Shown here: positions 17,741-26,092 of the stretch, piece by piece | How the letters are laid out: each line of letters starts with the position of its first letter | How positions within the stretch are numbered: the first letter of the stretch is position 1 | Assembly: GCA_047623555.1 (NCBI GenBank) | Contig: JBLHMP010000006.1 | Span: 7,106-71,105, forward strand | Length of the DNA: 64,000 nucleotides | From: NORP181 sp047623555 | GTDB taxonomy: Bacteria > Pseudomonadota > Alphaproteobacteria > Rhodobacterales > Rhodobacteraceae | Direction: 5' to 3' | Position numbers and translations under genes: made by a program | The notes under the pieces: model-generated | Databases searched by the model: none | Told to the model about the DNA's origin: nothing | Seen by the model: only the letters and a program-made list of their open reading frames with translations

Positions 17741-18604
17741 ATGTCAGTTCTTGAAAACGCATATGCCAAAGCCCGGGTCAAAACACGGGCGCGCGGCGCG
17801 CGGGTGGTGTTTCCGGAAATGGATGATCCACGTGTCGCCCAAGCTGCGGTACGTCTGGCTGCCGAAGGTGTCTGTGAACCGCTGCCATTGGCACCGCCAT
17901 CACAGGCGCATGTGGACGCATTGGTCGCGGCGCGTGGACTGAAAGAGGCCATTGCCCGGCGCATGGTTAACAAGCCTTTGTATCGTGCCGCAGCGATGGT
18001 GGCGGCGGGCGAGGCGGACGCGATGGTTGCGGGTGCCGACAGCCCGACCAAACGGGTGATTGAGGCAGCGGCGATTGGCATTGGGCTGGCCGAAGGGGTC
18101 AAAACCCCGTCGTCGTTTTTTGTGATGCTGTTTCCGGATGGCCGCGAAATGGTGTTTGCGGATTGTGCGGTGAACGTTAACCCGGATGCCGGGCAACTGG
18201 CCGATATTGCGCGGGCGTCTGTGGCGTCCGCACAGGCGTTATTAGGATCATCGCGGGTGGCTTTGCTGTCGTTTTCAACCGGAACATCCGGGGTTGGCGA
18301 CAGTGTGGAAATCGTGCGCGCAGCTGCGGAAATCACCGGATATACCGGACCGGTGCAGGCAGATGCGGCTCTAAACATGGCGATTGCTGCGAAAAAGGGC
18401 ATGGATGCGTTGGACGCCAATGTGCTGGTGTTTCCGTCTCTGGATGCGGGCAACATTGCGTATAAACTCTGCCAGGAATTGGCGGGTGCCCAGGCGTTAG
18501 GGCCGTTTCTGCAAGGATTCCGCAAACCGGTCTGCGACCTGAGTCGGGGTGCGTCGGTGGACGACATCGTGGCCGCCACCGTCCTGACCGTGGCCTTGGG
18601 ATAG
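17741..18604 (+). CDS. pta: Phosphate acetyltransferase Pta (short form)
   Basis: 287-residue PTA_PTB-fold enzyme converting acetyl phosphate and CoA to acetyl-CoA. Motifs visible: RVVFPEMDDPRV near the N-terminus, GEADAMVAGADSPTKRVIEAA, FADCAVNVNPDAGQLADIA, and NVLVFPSLDAGNIAYKLCQ followed by LQGFRKPVCDLSRGASVDDI. It lacks the long N-terminal domain of E. coli Pta and is somewhat shorter than usual stand-alone forms of about 320. In sulfonate degraders this enzyme follows Xsc, which makes acetyl phosphate; here it is convergent with xsc rather than in the same operon. Confidence 0.88.
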   Translation: MSVLENAYAKARVKTRARGARVVFPEMDDPRVAQAAVRLAAEGVCEPLPLAPPSQAHVDALVAARGLKEAIARRMVNKPLYRAAAMVAAGEADAMVAGADSPTKRVIEAAAIGIGLAEGVKTPSSFFVMLFPDGREMVFADCAVNVNPDAGQLADIARASVASAQALLGSSRVALLSFSTGTSGVGDSVEIVRAAAEITGYTGPVQADAALNMAIAAKKGMDALDANVLVFPSLDAGNIAYKLCQELAGAQALGPFLQGFRKPVCDLSRGASVDDIVAATVLTVALG

Positions 18605-18605
18605 G

Positions 18606-18639
18606 TCGGCGCGCCATCGCTAAAAGATATGCGCGCCGA
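18606..18639. terminator. Hairpin between convergent pta and xsc
   Basis: TCGGCGCGC and GCGCGCCGA form a perfect nine-base stem separated by 16 nt, two bases after the pta stop and six before the xsc stop. No T tract follows on either strand, so it would act as a bidirectional structure or a Rho-assisted end. Confidence 0.55.
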
Positions 18640-18644
18640 GCCCA

Positions 18645-20420
18645 TTATACGTTCTGTGGACGCATGTCGTTGGGGTCGATGCCCGCAACTTCGACTGGGT
18701 TTTTCATCGCGTCGCGACGGAACGGCTCACCCAGTTCCTGGTTAATCATCGCCTCGATGATGGTGGTGATGCCATTGTCCATCTGGTCGGTGATCGCTTG
18801 TGCCAGGGCGGCTGTCAGCTCGTCCATTGTGCGTGCAACGACGCCTTTCAGACCACAGGCCTCGGCGATGCCGGCATAGGACACTTCGGTGCCCAGCTCG
18901 GTGCCAACAAAGTTGTCGTCATACCACAGCGTTGAGTTGCGCTTTTCCGCGCCCCATTGGTAATTGCGGAATACGACCTGGGTTACGGCGGGCCATTCTT
19001 CGCGGCCAATTGCCGTTAGCTCGGTCACCGCGATGCCAAATGCGCCGTCGCCAGAGAAGCCAACAACCGGCGTGTCCGGGCAGCCGATTTTGGCACCAAC
19101 CACCGAAGGCAGGCCATAGCCACACGGCCCAAACAGACCCGGTGAAAGGTACTTACGACCCTCTTCAAAGGTTGGGTAGGCGTTGCCGATGGCACAGTTG
19201 TTGCCGATGTCGGACGAAATGATCGCCTGTTTTGGCAGCGAGGCCTGAATTGCCCGCCATGCTTTGCGTGGGCTTAGCCAATCGGGTTTGTCGGCGCGGG
19301 CGCGTTGGTTCCATGTGGTGCCGGGATCGTCCTCTTCATGGTCCATCGATGTCAGTTGCTGTGCCCATGCGGATTTGGTGGTCGCAATTGTATCTTTGCG
19401 GACCTGACGGCCTTCGTCGCCTGCAGTGCCCGACAGTTGTTCAAGGATCGAGGTCGCGACCTTTTGGGCATCGCCAACAATGCCCACTGTGACCTTTTTG
19501 GTCAGGCCAATGCGGTCAGGGTTGATGTCGACCTGAATGATTTTCGCATTTGTTGGCCAATAGTCGATGCCATAGCCCGGCAGGGTCGAAAACGGGTTTA
19601 ACCTTGTGCCAAGCGCCAGCACAACGTCGGCCCTTGAGATCAGCTCCATCGCCGCCTTAGAGCCGTTATAGCCCAAAGGTCCGGCAAACAGCGGGTGCGA
19701 GCCGGGGAACGCATCGTTGTGCTGATAGCCGCAACAAACCGGCGCATCCAGACGTTCGGCCAATGCGATAGACGCTGGGATCGCGCCGCCGATCACCACG
19801 CCAGCGCCGTTCAGCACGACGGGGAATTTGGCGTTAGACAGCAGTTCGGCGGCTTTGGATATCGCCATTTCGCCACCGGCAGGGCGTTCAAATTCAATGG
19901 GCTCAGGCAGGTCAATGTCGATGACCTGGGTCCAGAAATCGCGTGGGATGTTGATCTGTGCAGGGGCGCTGGCGCGTTTGGCCTGCGCGATCACCCGGGC
20001 AAGAACTTCGCAGATGCGGGACGGGTCGCGGACCTCTTCCTGATAGGCGACCATTTCCTCAAACGCGGCCATCTGTTCGACTTCTTGAAAACCACCCTGA
20101 CCGATGGTTTTGTTGGCAGCCTGCGGGGTGACCAGCAATAGCGGCGTGTGGTTCCAATAGGCGGTTTTCACGGCGGTGACAAAATTGGTAATACCGGGGC
20201 CGTTTTGTGCGATCATCATCGACATTTTGCCGGTGGCACGGGTGTAACCGTCGGCCATCATGCCGCCGGAGCCTTCGTGGGCGCAATCCCAGAACGTGAT
20301 TCCTGCCTTGGGAAAGATGTCGGAAATTGGCATGAACGCCGAGCCGATGATGCCGAAAACATTATCGATTCCATGACGTTGCAGTGTTTTTACAAAGGCC
20401 TCTTCGGTGGTCATTTTCAT
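18645..20420 (-). CDS. xsc: Sulfoacetaldehyde acetyltransferase Xsc
   Basis: 591-residue ThDP enzyme that splits sulfoacetaldehyde with phosphate into acetyl phosphate and sulfite. The N-terminus VFGIIGSAFMPISDIFPKAG is characteristic of Xsc rather than of acetolactate synthase; the ThDP-activating Glu lies in DCAHEGSGGMMADG (E49) and the cofactor motif GDGAFGIAVTELTAIGRE near residue 450. Start 20420 has GGGAGGAA at good spacing. Upstream on the same strand is tauR; the gap carries two CTGGMCC direct repeats 22 bp apart (TauR boxes). No taurine transporter or Tpa/Toa gene is present, so the sulfoacetaldehyde source lies elsewhere. Confidence 0.95.
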   Translation of the reverse strand: MKMTTEEAFVKTLQRHGIDNVFGIIGSAFMPISDIFPKAGITFWDCAHEGSGGMMADGYTRATGKMSMMIAQNGPGITNFVTAVKTAYWNHTPLLLVTPQAANKTIGQGGFQEVEQMAAFEEMVAYQEEVRDPSRICEVLARVIAQAKRASAPAQINIPRDFWTQVIDIDLPEPIEFERPAGGEMAISKAAELLSNAKFPVVLNGAGVVIGGAIPASIALAERLDAPVCCGYQHNDAFPGSHPLFAGPLGYNGSKAAMELISRADVVLALGTRLNPFSTLPGYGIDYWPTNAKIIQVDINPDRIGLTKKVTVGIVGDAQKVATSILEQLSGTAGDEGRQVRKDTIATTKSAWAQQLTSMDHEEDDPGTTWNQRARADKPDWLSPRKAWRAIQASLPKQAIISSDIGNNCAIGNAYPTFEEGRKYLSPGLFGPCGYGLPSVVGAKIGCPDTPVVGFSGDGAFGIAVTELTAIGREEWPAVTQVVFRNYQWGAEKRNSTLWYDDNFVGTELGTEVSYAGIAEACGLKGVVARTMDELTAALAQAITDQMDNGITTIIEAMINQELGEPFRRDAMKNPVEVAGIDPNDMRPQNV

Positions 20421-20503
20421 GTGCGGTTCCTCCCATGGAATACTTTTGGACCGGCAGAAAGCCGATGGATTTGATTTGGTTTAGGGCGTTGTGTTTGGCA
20501 CCA

Positions 20504-20535
20504 ATAGGGCCAGTTTTGCGGCGGGATGGGTCCAG
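20504..20535 (-). promoter_or_regulatory. Paired TauR boxes upstream of xsc
   Basis: On the minus (xsc coding) strand CTGGACCCAT (20535-20526) is followed 22 bp later by CTGGCCCTAT (20513-20504). This agrees with the CTGGACYTAA-type direct repeat remembered for TauR of Rhodobacter capsulatus, and the spacing is two helical turns. The sites lie 84-115 nt upstream of the xsc start, where an activator would bind. Confidence 0.65.
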
Positions 20536-20563
20536 TTTATCATGGGAGGCGTCGCGCCGGTCC

Positions 20564-22021
20564 TTATACGTTCAGCGCCGCGGCAATACGTTTGACACCT
20601 TGTTCGATCCGGTTGACCGGAATCGATGAATAGCCGATCCGATAGAAATTGCGTGGCCGGTCCGGTCCGGCAAAAAATGCGGTGCCCGGCTCGATCAAAA
20701 CGCTCTCTGTGCGCAGGGTTTCGGCCAATTCCGTCGTGTCGACGCCGTTGGGCGCACACATCCATAGCGATGATCCGCCATAAACCCCGCGCCCGGCGAT
20801 GGTCAGCCCATGCGCCGCAATCGCCTCTTCCAACACGCGACGACGATCATGCAAGGTGCGGGCCATGCGCCGGATTTGCGCATCATAATGACCCAACGAC
20901 AGGAAATAGGCGGCAGTGCGCTGGATGTGCCCCGGCGGGTGGCGCAGCACCGATGCACGCAGGGCACGCGCCTCACGAATAAACGGTTCCGATCCGACCA
21001 AATAGCCCAACCGCAGACCCGGAAATAGCGATTTGGAAAAGCTGCCGACATAGATCACCCGGCCATCGCGATCCATAGACTTAAGAGCCGGGGACGGGGC
21101 CGCAAGGAACGACATTTCAAACTCATAATCATCTTCGACAATCAGCGCATCCAGCGCGCGCGCGTGGTCCAGTAATTCGCGTCGACGGGAGAGGGGCATG
21201 GTGGCAGTGGTCGGGCCCTGATGGCTGGGGGTGGTGAAAATCACGTCGGTGTCGGGCGGAATATTGTCGGGTGGCAGCCCATCCGCATCCACGCGGATCG
21301 GCGTCAATTGGCATTTCGATTGCCGCAGAATATCGCGCAGGGCGTAATAACAGGGGTCCTCAATCGCGGCTTTGCGATCCGGGTCCAGCAACAACCGGGT
21401 GGTTAGCCAAAGCGCGTTTTGCGCACCCAGCGTTATCAGGATTTCCTCGGGGCGGGCGGTGATGCCGCGTCTGGGCAACGTGTGGCGGGCAATGAATTCG
21501 ATCAGCAGCGGATCGTCTTGGTCATAGTAATCCGTGGTCAGTGCGGAAAAGTCCTTTTGCCCCAAGGCACGCAGGGCGCACAGCCGCCAGTTGGCGTGGT
21601 CAAACAGCGTTGGATCGGCCTGGCCATAGACAAACGGATAGCGGTATTTCGACCAGTCCTGCGGTTTTTCCGGGGTGTCGCCGCCGGTAAATCGCTGACT
21701 GATAGCACGATCCCAATCAACGGTTTCGTTGGTTTTATGGGGCGGCGCATAGATCGGCGGCACCGGCGCGTTTTCCGATACGTAATAGCCCGACCGCCCG
21801 CGCGAGGTCAGGTAATCATTAGCCAGCAATTCGGTATAGGCCAACGTCACGGTGATCCGGCTGATCCGCAGATGCGTAGCGAGCTTGCGTGAGGATGGCA
21901 GCTTTTCTTTCTTGTGGAACCGGCCAGATAAAATGCCCTCGGCAATCATCTGCTGGATCTGCGCCTGCAGGGTGCCCTGTGCGTCGGGGTTCAGGAAAAA
22001 GGTGTCGACTGAGATGGTCAT
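20564..22021 (-). CDS. tauR: TauR, MocR-type (GntR plus aminotransferase) regulator
   Basis: 485 residues. Residues 1-75 are a GntR winged helix: QIQQMIAEGILSGRFHKKEKL, SSRKLATHLRISRITVTLAYTEL. Residues from about 110 form a class I aminotransferase-like domain that binds PLP, with the Lys in VYVGSFSKSLFPGLRLGY. TauR activates taurine and sulfoacetaldehyde genes in Rhodobacteraceae. It lies directly upstream of xsc on the same strand (143-nt gap) and is divergent from arsR. Two CTGG-repeats lie 16-47 nt upstream of its start, suggesting autoregulation. Other MocR regulators (GabR, PdxR) are alternatives, but the xsc linkage is strong. Confidence 0.88.
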   Translation of the reverse strand: MTISVDTFFLNPDAQGTLQAQIQQMIAEGILSGRFHKKEKLPSSRKLATHLRISRITVTLAYTELLANDYLTSRGRSGYYVSENAPVPPIYAPPHKTNETVDWDRAISQRFTGGDTPEKPQDWSKYRYPFVYGQADPTLFDHANWRLCALRALGQKDFSALTTDYYDQDDPLLIEFIARHTLPRRGITARPEEILITLGAQNALWLTTRLLLDPDRKAAIEDPCYYALRDILRQSKCQLTPIRVDADGLPPDNIPPDTDVIFTTPSHQGPTTATMPLSRRRELLDHARALDALIVEDDYEFEMSFLAAPSPALKSMDRDGRVIYVGSFSKSLFPGLRLGYLVGSEPFIREARALRASVLRHPPGHIQRTAAYFLSLGHYDAQIRRMARTLHDRRRVLEEAIAAHGLTIAGRGVYGGSSLWMCAPNGVDTTELAETLRTESVLIEPGTAFFAGPDRPRNFYRIGYSSIPVNRIEQGVKRIAAALNV

Positions 22022-22036
22022 GTGGGCGACTCTAGA

Positions 22037-22068
22037 CTGGACCTAAATTGGTGGCAATCTGGCCTTAA
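22037..22068 (+). promoter_or_regulatory. Paired TauR boxes in the tauR-arsR gap
   Basis: CTGGACCTAA (22037-22046) and CTGGCCTTAA (22059-22068) are direct repeats 22 bp apart, the same order and spacing as upstream of xsc. They are oriented towards arsR-permease (+), and lie immediately upstream of the tauR start, so they could both repress tauR and activate the divergent permease operon. Confidence 0.7.
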
Positions 22069-22108
22069 CAAGATTTGCATTTTTTTGGCTTTTCAAATCG
22101 TCATATTT

Positions 22109-22128
22109 CTATATAACTAGGTTTATAG
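22109..22128. promoter_or_regulatory. AT-rich dyad before arsR, candidate ArsR operator
   Basis: CTATATAACTAGGTTTATAG matches its own reverse complement at 16 of 20 positions. It ends 18 nt before the arsR start within an AT-rich promoter stretch, the usual place for an ArsR/SmtB operator. Confidence 0.5.
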
Positions 22129-22146
22129 TTTATTGAAGGTGATCAC

Positions 22147-22455
22147 ATGTGGGAAACAGCATCCCGAGGGTTTGCGGCGATGGGATCAGAGGCGCGGTTA
22201 CAGGTGCTCAAGACACTGATCCGCGCAGGTGCGCCGGGTCTGACCGTCGGTGAGATACAAGAACGGACCGGCATGGCGCCGTCCACATTGGCGCATCATC
22301 TCAAGTTTCTGGCAGCGGGCGGATTGGTTGCCCAACAACGGGTCGGACGCTCAACGGTTAACACGGCGTGCTTTGATGCGCTTGAGGAATTAGCGCAGTT
22401 CATTCTGGCGGAATGCTGCATAGATGTCTCCAGAAAGGCCGCGAACAATGGCTGA
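22147..22455 (+). CDS. ArsR-family transcriptional repressor
   Basis: 102-residue winged-helix regulator. MGSEARLQVLKTLIRAGAPG leads into TVGEIQERTGMAPSTLAHHLKFLAAGGLVAQQRVGRSTV, the ArsR HTH and beta wing. A C-terminal ECCIDV gives a vicinal Cys pair that could bind arsenic or another soft ligand; there is no ELCVCDL motif in the recognition helix region. It overlaps the permease gene by eight bases. The AT-rich upstream dyad is a candidate operator and TauR boxes lie further upstream. Confidence 0.87.
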   Translation: MWETASRGFAAMGSEARLQVLKTLIRAGAPGLTVGEIQERTGMAPSTLAHHLKFLAAGGLVAQQRVGRSTVNTACFDALEELAQFILAECCIDVSRKAANNG

Positions 22456-23479
22456 TACAACGCAAAACCCCGGCGGTGGCATGCATGTCCTGACCGGATT
22501 TCTGAAAACACCCTGGGCGTTTATCGTCGCGGTGCTGATTGGTGTTGCAACGCTTGACCCCGGCAATCTTGTGGCGACGATACAATTTGCTGTTGCCGCC
22601 CTTGCCCATACCGCGCCGTTCATCCTGTTTGCGGTATTGTTGTTGGCCTATCTCAAGTCGACTGGGGCCGAGGTGATGATTGCGCAGGCATTTGTCGGGC
22701 GTGAAACCCGGATGATTTTTCTGGCGGCATTGTTTGGCGGCTTGGCCCCGTTTTGTTCCTGCGAAGTCATTCCGTTTATCGCCGGATTGCTCGTTCTTGG
22801 CGCGCCATTGTCTGCGGTCATGGCGTTCTGGCTGTCCTCGCCATTGATTGATCCACCGACGCTGTTCATCACCGCAGCCGCACTTGGCTGGCCGTTTGCG
22901 ATTGGCAAGGCTGTAGCGGCTGTGGCGCTTGGATTGTTTGGTGGGTTTGTCATCAAAGCACTGAGCGGGTGGGGCGCTTTTGCGCAGCCTTTGAAGGTGT
23001 ATCAACGCAGCGGCTGTTGCGGGTCGGGGCCGGATTTTGACGGGAAGCCAGTGTGGAAATTCTGGACCGAAACGCCTCGTCGTACGCAGTTTCGGGCTGA
23101 ATTTGTTAGCAATGGCATGTTTTTGTTCAAATGGTTGGCGCTGGCCTACACGCTTGAGGCGTTGTTGGTGCATTACGTGCCCGCAACCCTGATCGCGTCG
23201 GTTGTGGGTGGTGAGGGCGTGTTGCCAATTGCGACGGCGGCGTTGGTTGGAATGCCGGCCTATCTGAATTCCTATGTCGCGCCACCAATGTTGTCGGGGT
23301 TGATGGAGCAGGGCATGGGGGCCGGGGCGGCGATGGCGTTTATGATCGCCGGAGCGGTGAGTTCGATCCCGGCGATGGCAGCGGTTTGGTCCTTGGTTAA
23401 ACCGCAGGTCTTTGCCGCCTATTTGATGCTGGGCGTATGTGGCGCGATATTGGCCGGGGTGATATTTGAAATGTTCTAG
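22448..23479 (+). CDS. YraQ/ArsP-type permease
   Basis: 343-residue permease of the COG0701 group (ArsP-like), with about eight hydrophobic segments. The conserved cysteine motif is GGLAPFCSCEVIPFIAGLL; a cytoplasmic loop has the pattern GCCGSGPDFDGKPVWKFW. ATG 22448 (MADTTQNPGGG) is preferred; an in-frame ATG at 22424 would lengthen the overlap with arsR. ArsP members export organoarsenicals, and other relatives are of unknown substrate. Position beside TauR boxes allows a role in sulfur-compound export. A long opposite-strand frame here is a shadow. Confidence 0.82.
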   Translation: MADTTQNPGGGMHVLTGFLKTPWAFIVAVLIGVATLDPGNLVATIQFAVAALAHTAPFILFAVLLLAYLKSTGAEVMIAQAFVGRETRMIFLAALFGGLAPFCSCEVIPFIAGLLVLGAPLSAVMAFWLSSPLIDPPTLFITAAALGWPFAIGKAVAAVALGLFGGFVIKALSGWGAFAQPLKVYQRSGCCGSGPDFDGKPVWKFWTETPRRTQFRAEFVSNGMFLFKWLALAYTLEALLVHYVPATLIASVVGGEGVLPIATAALVGMPAYLNSYVAPPMLSGLMEQGMGAGAAMAFMIAGAVSSIPAMAAVWSLVKPQVFAAYLMLGVCGAILAGVIFEMF

Positions 23480-23482
23480 GGA

Positions 23483-23507
23483 GCGTGGGTTTTCACCCAC
23501 CCTACGC
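23483..23507. repeat. Dispersed intergenic hairpin repeat, copy B
   Basis: GCGTGGGTTTTCACCCACCC followed by TACGC: stem GTGGGT/ACCCAC with loop TTTC, just after the permease stop and before the 3' end of the convergent VOC remnant. Confidence 0.7.
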
Positions 23508-23515
23508 CTTGATTG

Positions 23516-23921
23516 CTAAATCTCGGCATATATTTCCAGCAGATTGCCATCGGGATCGCGAAAGAACAAAGTGCGGTGGCCAAAGTCACGATCGGTTGGT
23601 GGTGAGATCAGATTTATACCTTGGCGGATCAATTCGTCGGCGCATAAATCGACCTGCATCAGCGCAACCCAGAACGCCAGTTGCAGGGCGGCACTGCCCG
23701 TTGGCGTGGGGATCATCCGATGCGGTCAGGCCCGGTTAGGACAGCGCCAGGGTATTGTTGGCGATGCGAAATTCAAGCCAGTTTGGGGAAAGTTCACGCA
23801 GAAATTGGAACTGCAGGATGTTCTGATAAAACTGCCGCATCGCCGTCATGTCACGTATACAAACAACGGTATAGTCGATCGCCTGAATGGCCTGAAAAGG
23901 TGATATTTGTGTCGTTGTCAT
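23516..23921 (-). pseudogene. VOC-family protein, frameshift plus internal stop
   Basis: A broken single-domain VOC protein of about 134 codons. The N-terminal half starts at 23921 with MTTTQISPF, has IDYTVVCIRDMTAMRQFYQN and reaches NTLALS before a TAA. The C-terminal half in another frame gives TGSAALQLAFWVALMQVDLC and FGHRTLFFRDPDGNLLEIYAE. Removing one T in TCCTAAC would join the halves, leaving one TGA (probably a former CGA Arg). Two lesions make a sequencing error less likely. It starts five bases after the acyl-CoA dehydrogenase stop, so it was the last gene of that operon. Confidence 0.8.
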
Positions 23922-23926
23922 TGCCG

Positions 23927-25072
23927 CTAAATCCTTTTGGCTACTTCCTCTAACATCACCTCGGTGGCACCGCCGCCAATGGATTGGACACGCGCGTCGC
24001 GGGTCATGCGTTCGATGGTGGTGCCGTGCATGTATCCGGTGCCGCCGTGGAACTGCAAGCAATCATACATGACTTCGTTGACCAACTCACCACAGAGCGC
24101 TTTGAGCATGGACACCTCTTTGACCATGTCCTCGCCATTGGCATCGCGCGCGGCAGTGGCATAGACGAACTGGCGCGCGGCAGAAACGCGGGCAGATAGC
24201 ATAGCAAGGCGCTGGCGGATGGCCTGTTTTGACCACAAAGGTGCGCCAAAGGCCTGTCGGGTTTTGACATAATCCAACGTCAGGTCCAGAGCCGCCTGTG
24301 CCTCGCCCATCATCATCGCAGACAACACGATGCGTTCGTTTTGAAAGTTGCGCATGATGGCGTAAAACCCGCGGCCTTCGTCACCAAGGATGTTGGCAGC
24401 AGGCACGCGGCAGTCCTGAAACGACAACTCGGCGGTGTCCGAGGACCGCCAGCCGTGTTTGTCCAAGGCCCGGCTGACGGTGAACCCGGCTGTGCCTGCC
24501 TCAATCAAAAACATGGTCACCGATTGGCTGGCCGGCCCCGTAGTGTCGGTTTTGACCGCGACGCAATAGAGGTCGGCGTGAACACCATTGGTGATGAACA
24601 TTTTGGCGCCATTGATGACGTAAACATCACCGTCACGCCGGGCATTGGTGCGCATGCTTTTGACGTCCGACCCGGCGTCAGGTTCGGTAACGGCCACCGC
24701 GACGATTTTGCGACCGGCGATAATGTCGGGCATATATTGCACGCGCTGGGCATCATTTCCGGCGTTGAATAAATGCACCGAGGCCATGTCGGTATGCACA
24801 AGTGCAGTGATCGCAAACCCACCGTAAGTGGAGCGGCCAAGTTCCTCGGCCAGCACAGCAGTGGCGCGGGTGTCCATGTCCGAGCCGCCGAATTCTTCGG
24901 GATAACGGATGCCGAACAGGCCCAACGCCCCCATGTCGCGCAGCACTTCGCGCGGGACCATGCCGTCGATCTCCCATTGGTCGGCATAGGGGTGGACGTT
25001 GTCGGCGATAAATCGGCGGATCTGGTCACGCAGCATTTCGTGTTCGTCTTCCAGAAACAGGTGGTTGGTCAT
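23927..25072 (-). CDS. Acyl-CoA dehydrogenase (isovaleryl/short-branched-chain type)
   Basis: 381-residue flavoenzyme. Motifs: FGIRYPEEFGGSDMD, VAVTEPDAGSDVKSMRTNARRDGD (FAD/substrate), GWRSSDTAELSFQDCRVP and the C-terminal LQFHGGTGYMHGTTIERMTRDARVQSIGGGATEVM. The usual catalytic Glu position near the C-terminus is Gly (IGGGATEVM), so the base is probably the Glu in FQNERIVLSAM, as in isovaleryl-CoA dehydrogenase-type enzymes. It follows the ureohydrolase gene by ten nucleotides. Substrate not fixed. Confidence 0.87.
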   Translation of the reverse strand: MTNHLFLEDEHEMLRDQIRRFIADNVHPYADQWEIDGMVPREVLRDMGALGLFGIRYPEEFGGSDMDTRATAVLAEELGRSTYGGFAITALVHTDMASVHLFNAGNDAQRVQYMPDIIAGRKIVAVAVTEPDAGSDVKSMRTNARRDGDVYVINGAKMFITNGVHADLYCVAVKTDTTGPASQSVTMFLIEAGTAGFTVSRALDKHGWRSSDTAELSFQDCRVPAANILGDEGRGFYAIMRNFQNERIVLSAMMMGEAQAALDLTLDYVKTRQAFGAPLWSKQAIRQRLAMLSARVSAARQFVYATAARDANGEDMVKEVSMLKALCGELVNEVMYDCLQFHGGTGYMHGTTIERMTRDARVQSIGGGATEVMLEEVAKRI

Positions 25073-25082
25073 GTGCCGTCCT

Positions 25083-26039
25083 TTATGTGCGGTAATGCAT
25101 GATCCGCCCGATGGTGTTCATCAGCAGTTGCGCCGCCAAGATCGAGGTGCAGTTGCTTTGGTCATAATCCGGCGCGACCTCGACCAGATCAAGGCCGACA
25201 ATCGTGCCGCGCTGGGCCAATCCGTCGATCAATTCCAATACCTCGTAATAGAGAAACCCACCGTGGCTAGGCGTGCCGGTACCGGGGGCAATGGACGGGT
25301 CAAACGCGTCAATGTCGATGGTCAGATAGTATTGCGCGCCTTGTGGGATACGCTCCAACATCGCGTCGGTGCCCATTTTGCGCAGATTGCGAACCGACTG
25401 GATGTCGGAGCCCATAGCGCGGGCATCCACGTAACCTTCGCGGGCGGTGGAGGAAACGTTGCGAATGCCAATCTGGCTCAACCCGGTGACATACGGTTTC
25501 TCGGCGGCGCGGCGCATCGGGTTGCCGTGGCCATAGCGCACGCCGTGGCGCTCATCGACGAAATCAAGATGCGCGTCGATCTGGACCACATGTATCGGGC
25601 CCTGATCATCAAAGGCGTTGATGCAAGGAATGTTGACGGAATGATCGCCGCCCATCACCACGGGCAAGGCCCCGGCGGCGAGCATTTTGCGCACTCCGAA
25701 TTCGATGTTGGCGTGGCTTTGCATAGTGTCGGTGTGGATAATGTCGGCGTCGCCTATGTCGACGATGCTGACCTTTGCCGGGTCAAGATAGGTGACATCA
25801 TCCTCAAAATCATAGGCCCCTGAATGGCCGAATGCGAATAATGTCGACGCCTCGCGGATCGAACGCGGGCCCATCCGGGCGCCAGACCGCCATTGAGCGC
25901 CAAAGTCAAACGGGGCGCCCATGACGGCGACATCTGCGGCGATTGCGTCCCAGTTTTCAACGTAGGGGTATTTGCCAAAGGTGCAGATGCCGACAAAGGG
26001 CAGGTTCAAACGTCCGCTTTGGTAACCGTGATCTGACAT
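25083..26039 (-). CDS. Ureohydrolase (agmatinase/guanidinobutyrase family)
   Basis: 318-residue arginase-fold enzyme that hydrolyses a guanidino group to urea with two Mn ions. Metal motifs are all present: GGDHSV (H133), QIDAHLDFVDERHG (D155, H157, D159) and TIDIDAFDPS (D241, D243). The N-terminus GRLNLPFVGICTFGKYPYV and ARMGPRSIREAS are typical of bacterial SpeB/GbuA relatives. Substrate cannot be told apart between agmatine, guanidinobutyrate and guanidinopropionate by sequence. Between the exported cyclase-family gene (53-nt gap) and the acyl-CoA dehydrogenase (10-nt gap). Confidence 0.87.
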   Translation of the reverse strand: MSDHGYQSGRLNLPFVGICTFGKYPYVENWDAIAADVAVMGAPFDFGAQWRSGARMGPRSIREASTLFAFGHSGAYDFEDDVTYLDPAKVSIVDIGDADIIHTDTMQSHANIEFGVRKMLAAGALPVVMGGDHSVNIPCINAFDDQGPIHVVQIDAHLDFVDERHGVRYGHGNPMRRAAEKPYVTGLSQIGIRNVSSTAREGYVDARAMGSDIQSVRNLRKMGTDAMLERIPQGAQYYLTIDIDAFDPSIAPGTGTPSHGGFLYYEVLELIDGLAQRGTIVGLDLVEVAPDYDQSNCTSILAAQLLMNTIGRIMHYRT

Positions 26040-26092
26040 GGTTTGCCTTTCAGATAGTCGAGGCCAAGATGTTTGGCCCCGACTTGGAACTG

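Noticed and set aside
22400..23500. 366-codon minus-strand frame opposite the permease
   Set aside because: Arg/His/Gln-rich composition typical of an antisense shadow; the permease frame has clear membrane segments and motifs.
24999..25823. 274-codon plus-strand frame opposite the ureohydrolase
   Set aside because: The minus strand has complete arginase-fold metal motifs; this is a shadow.
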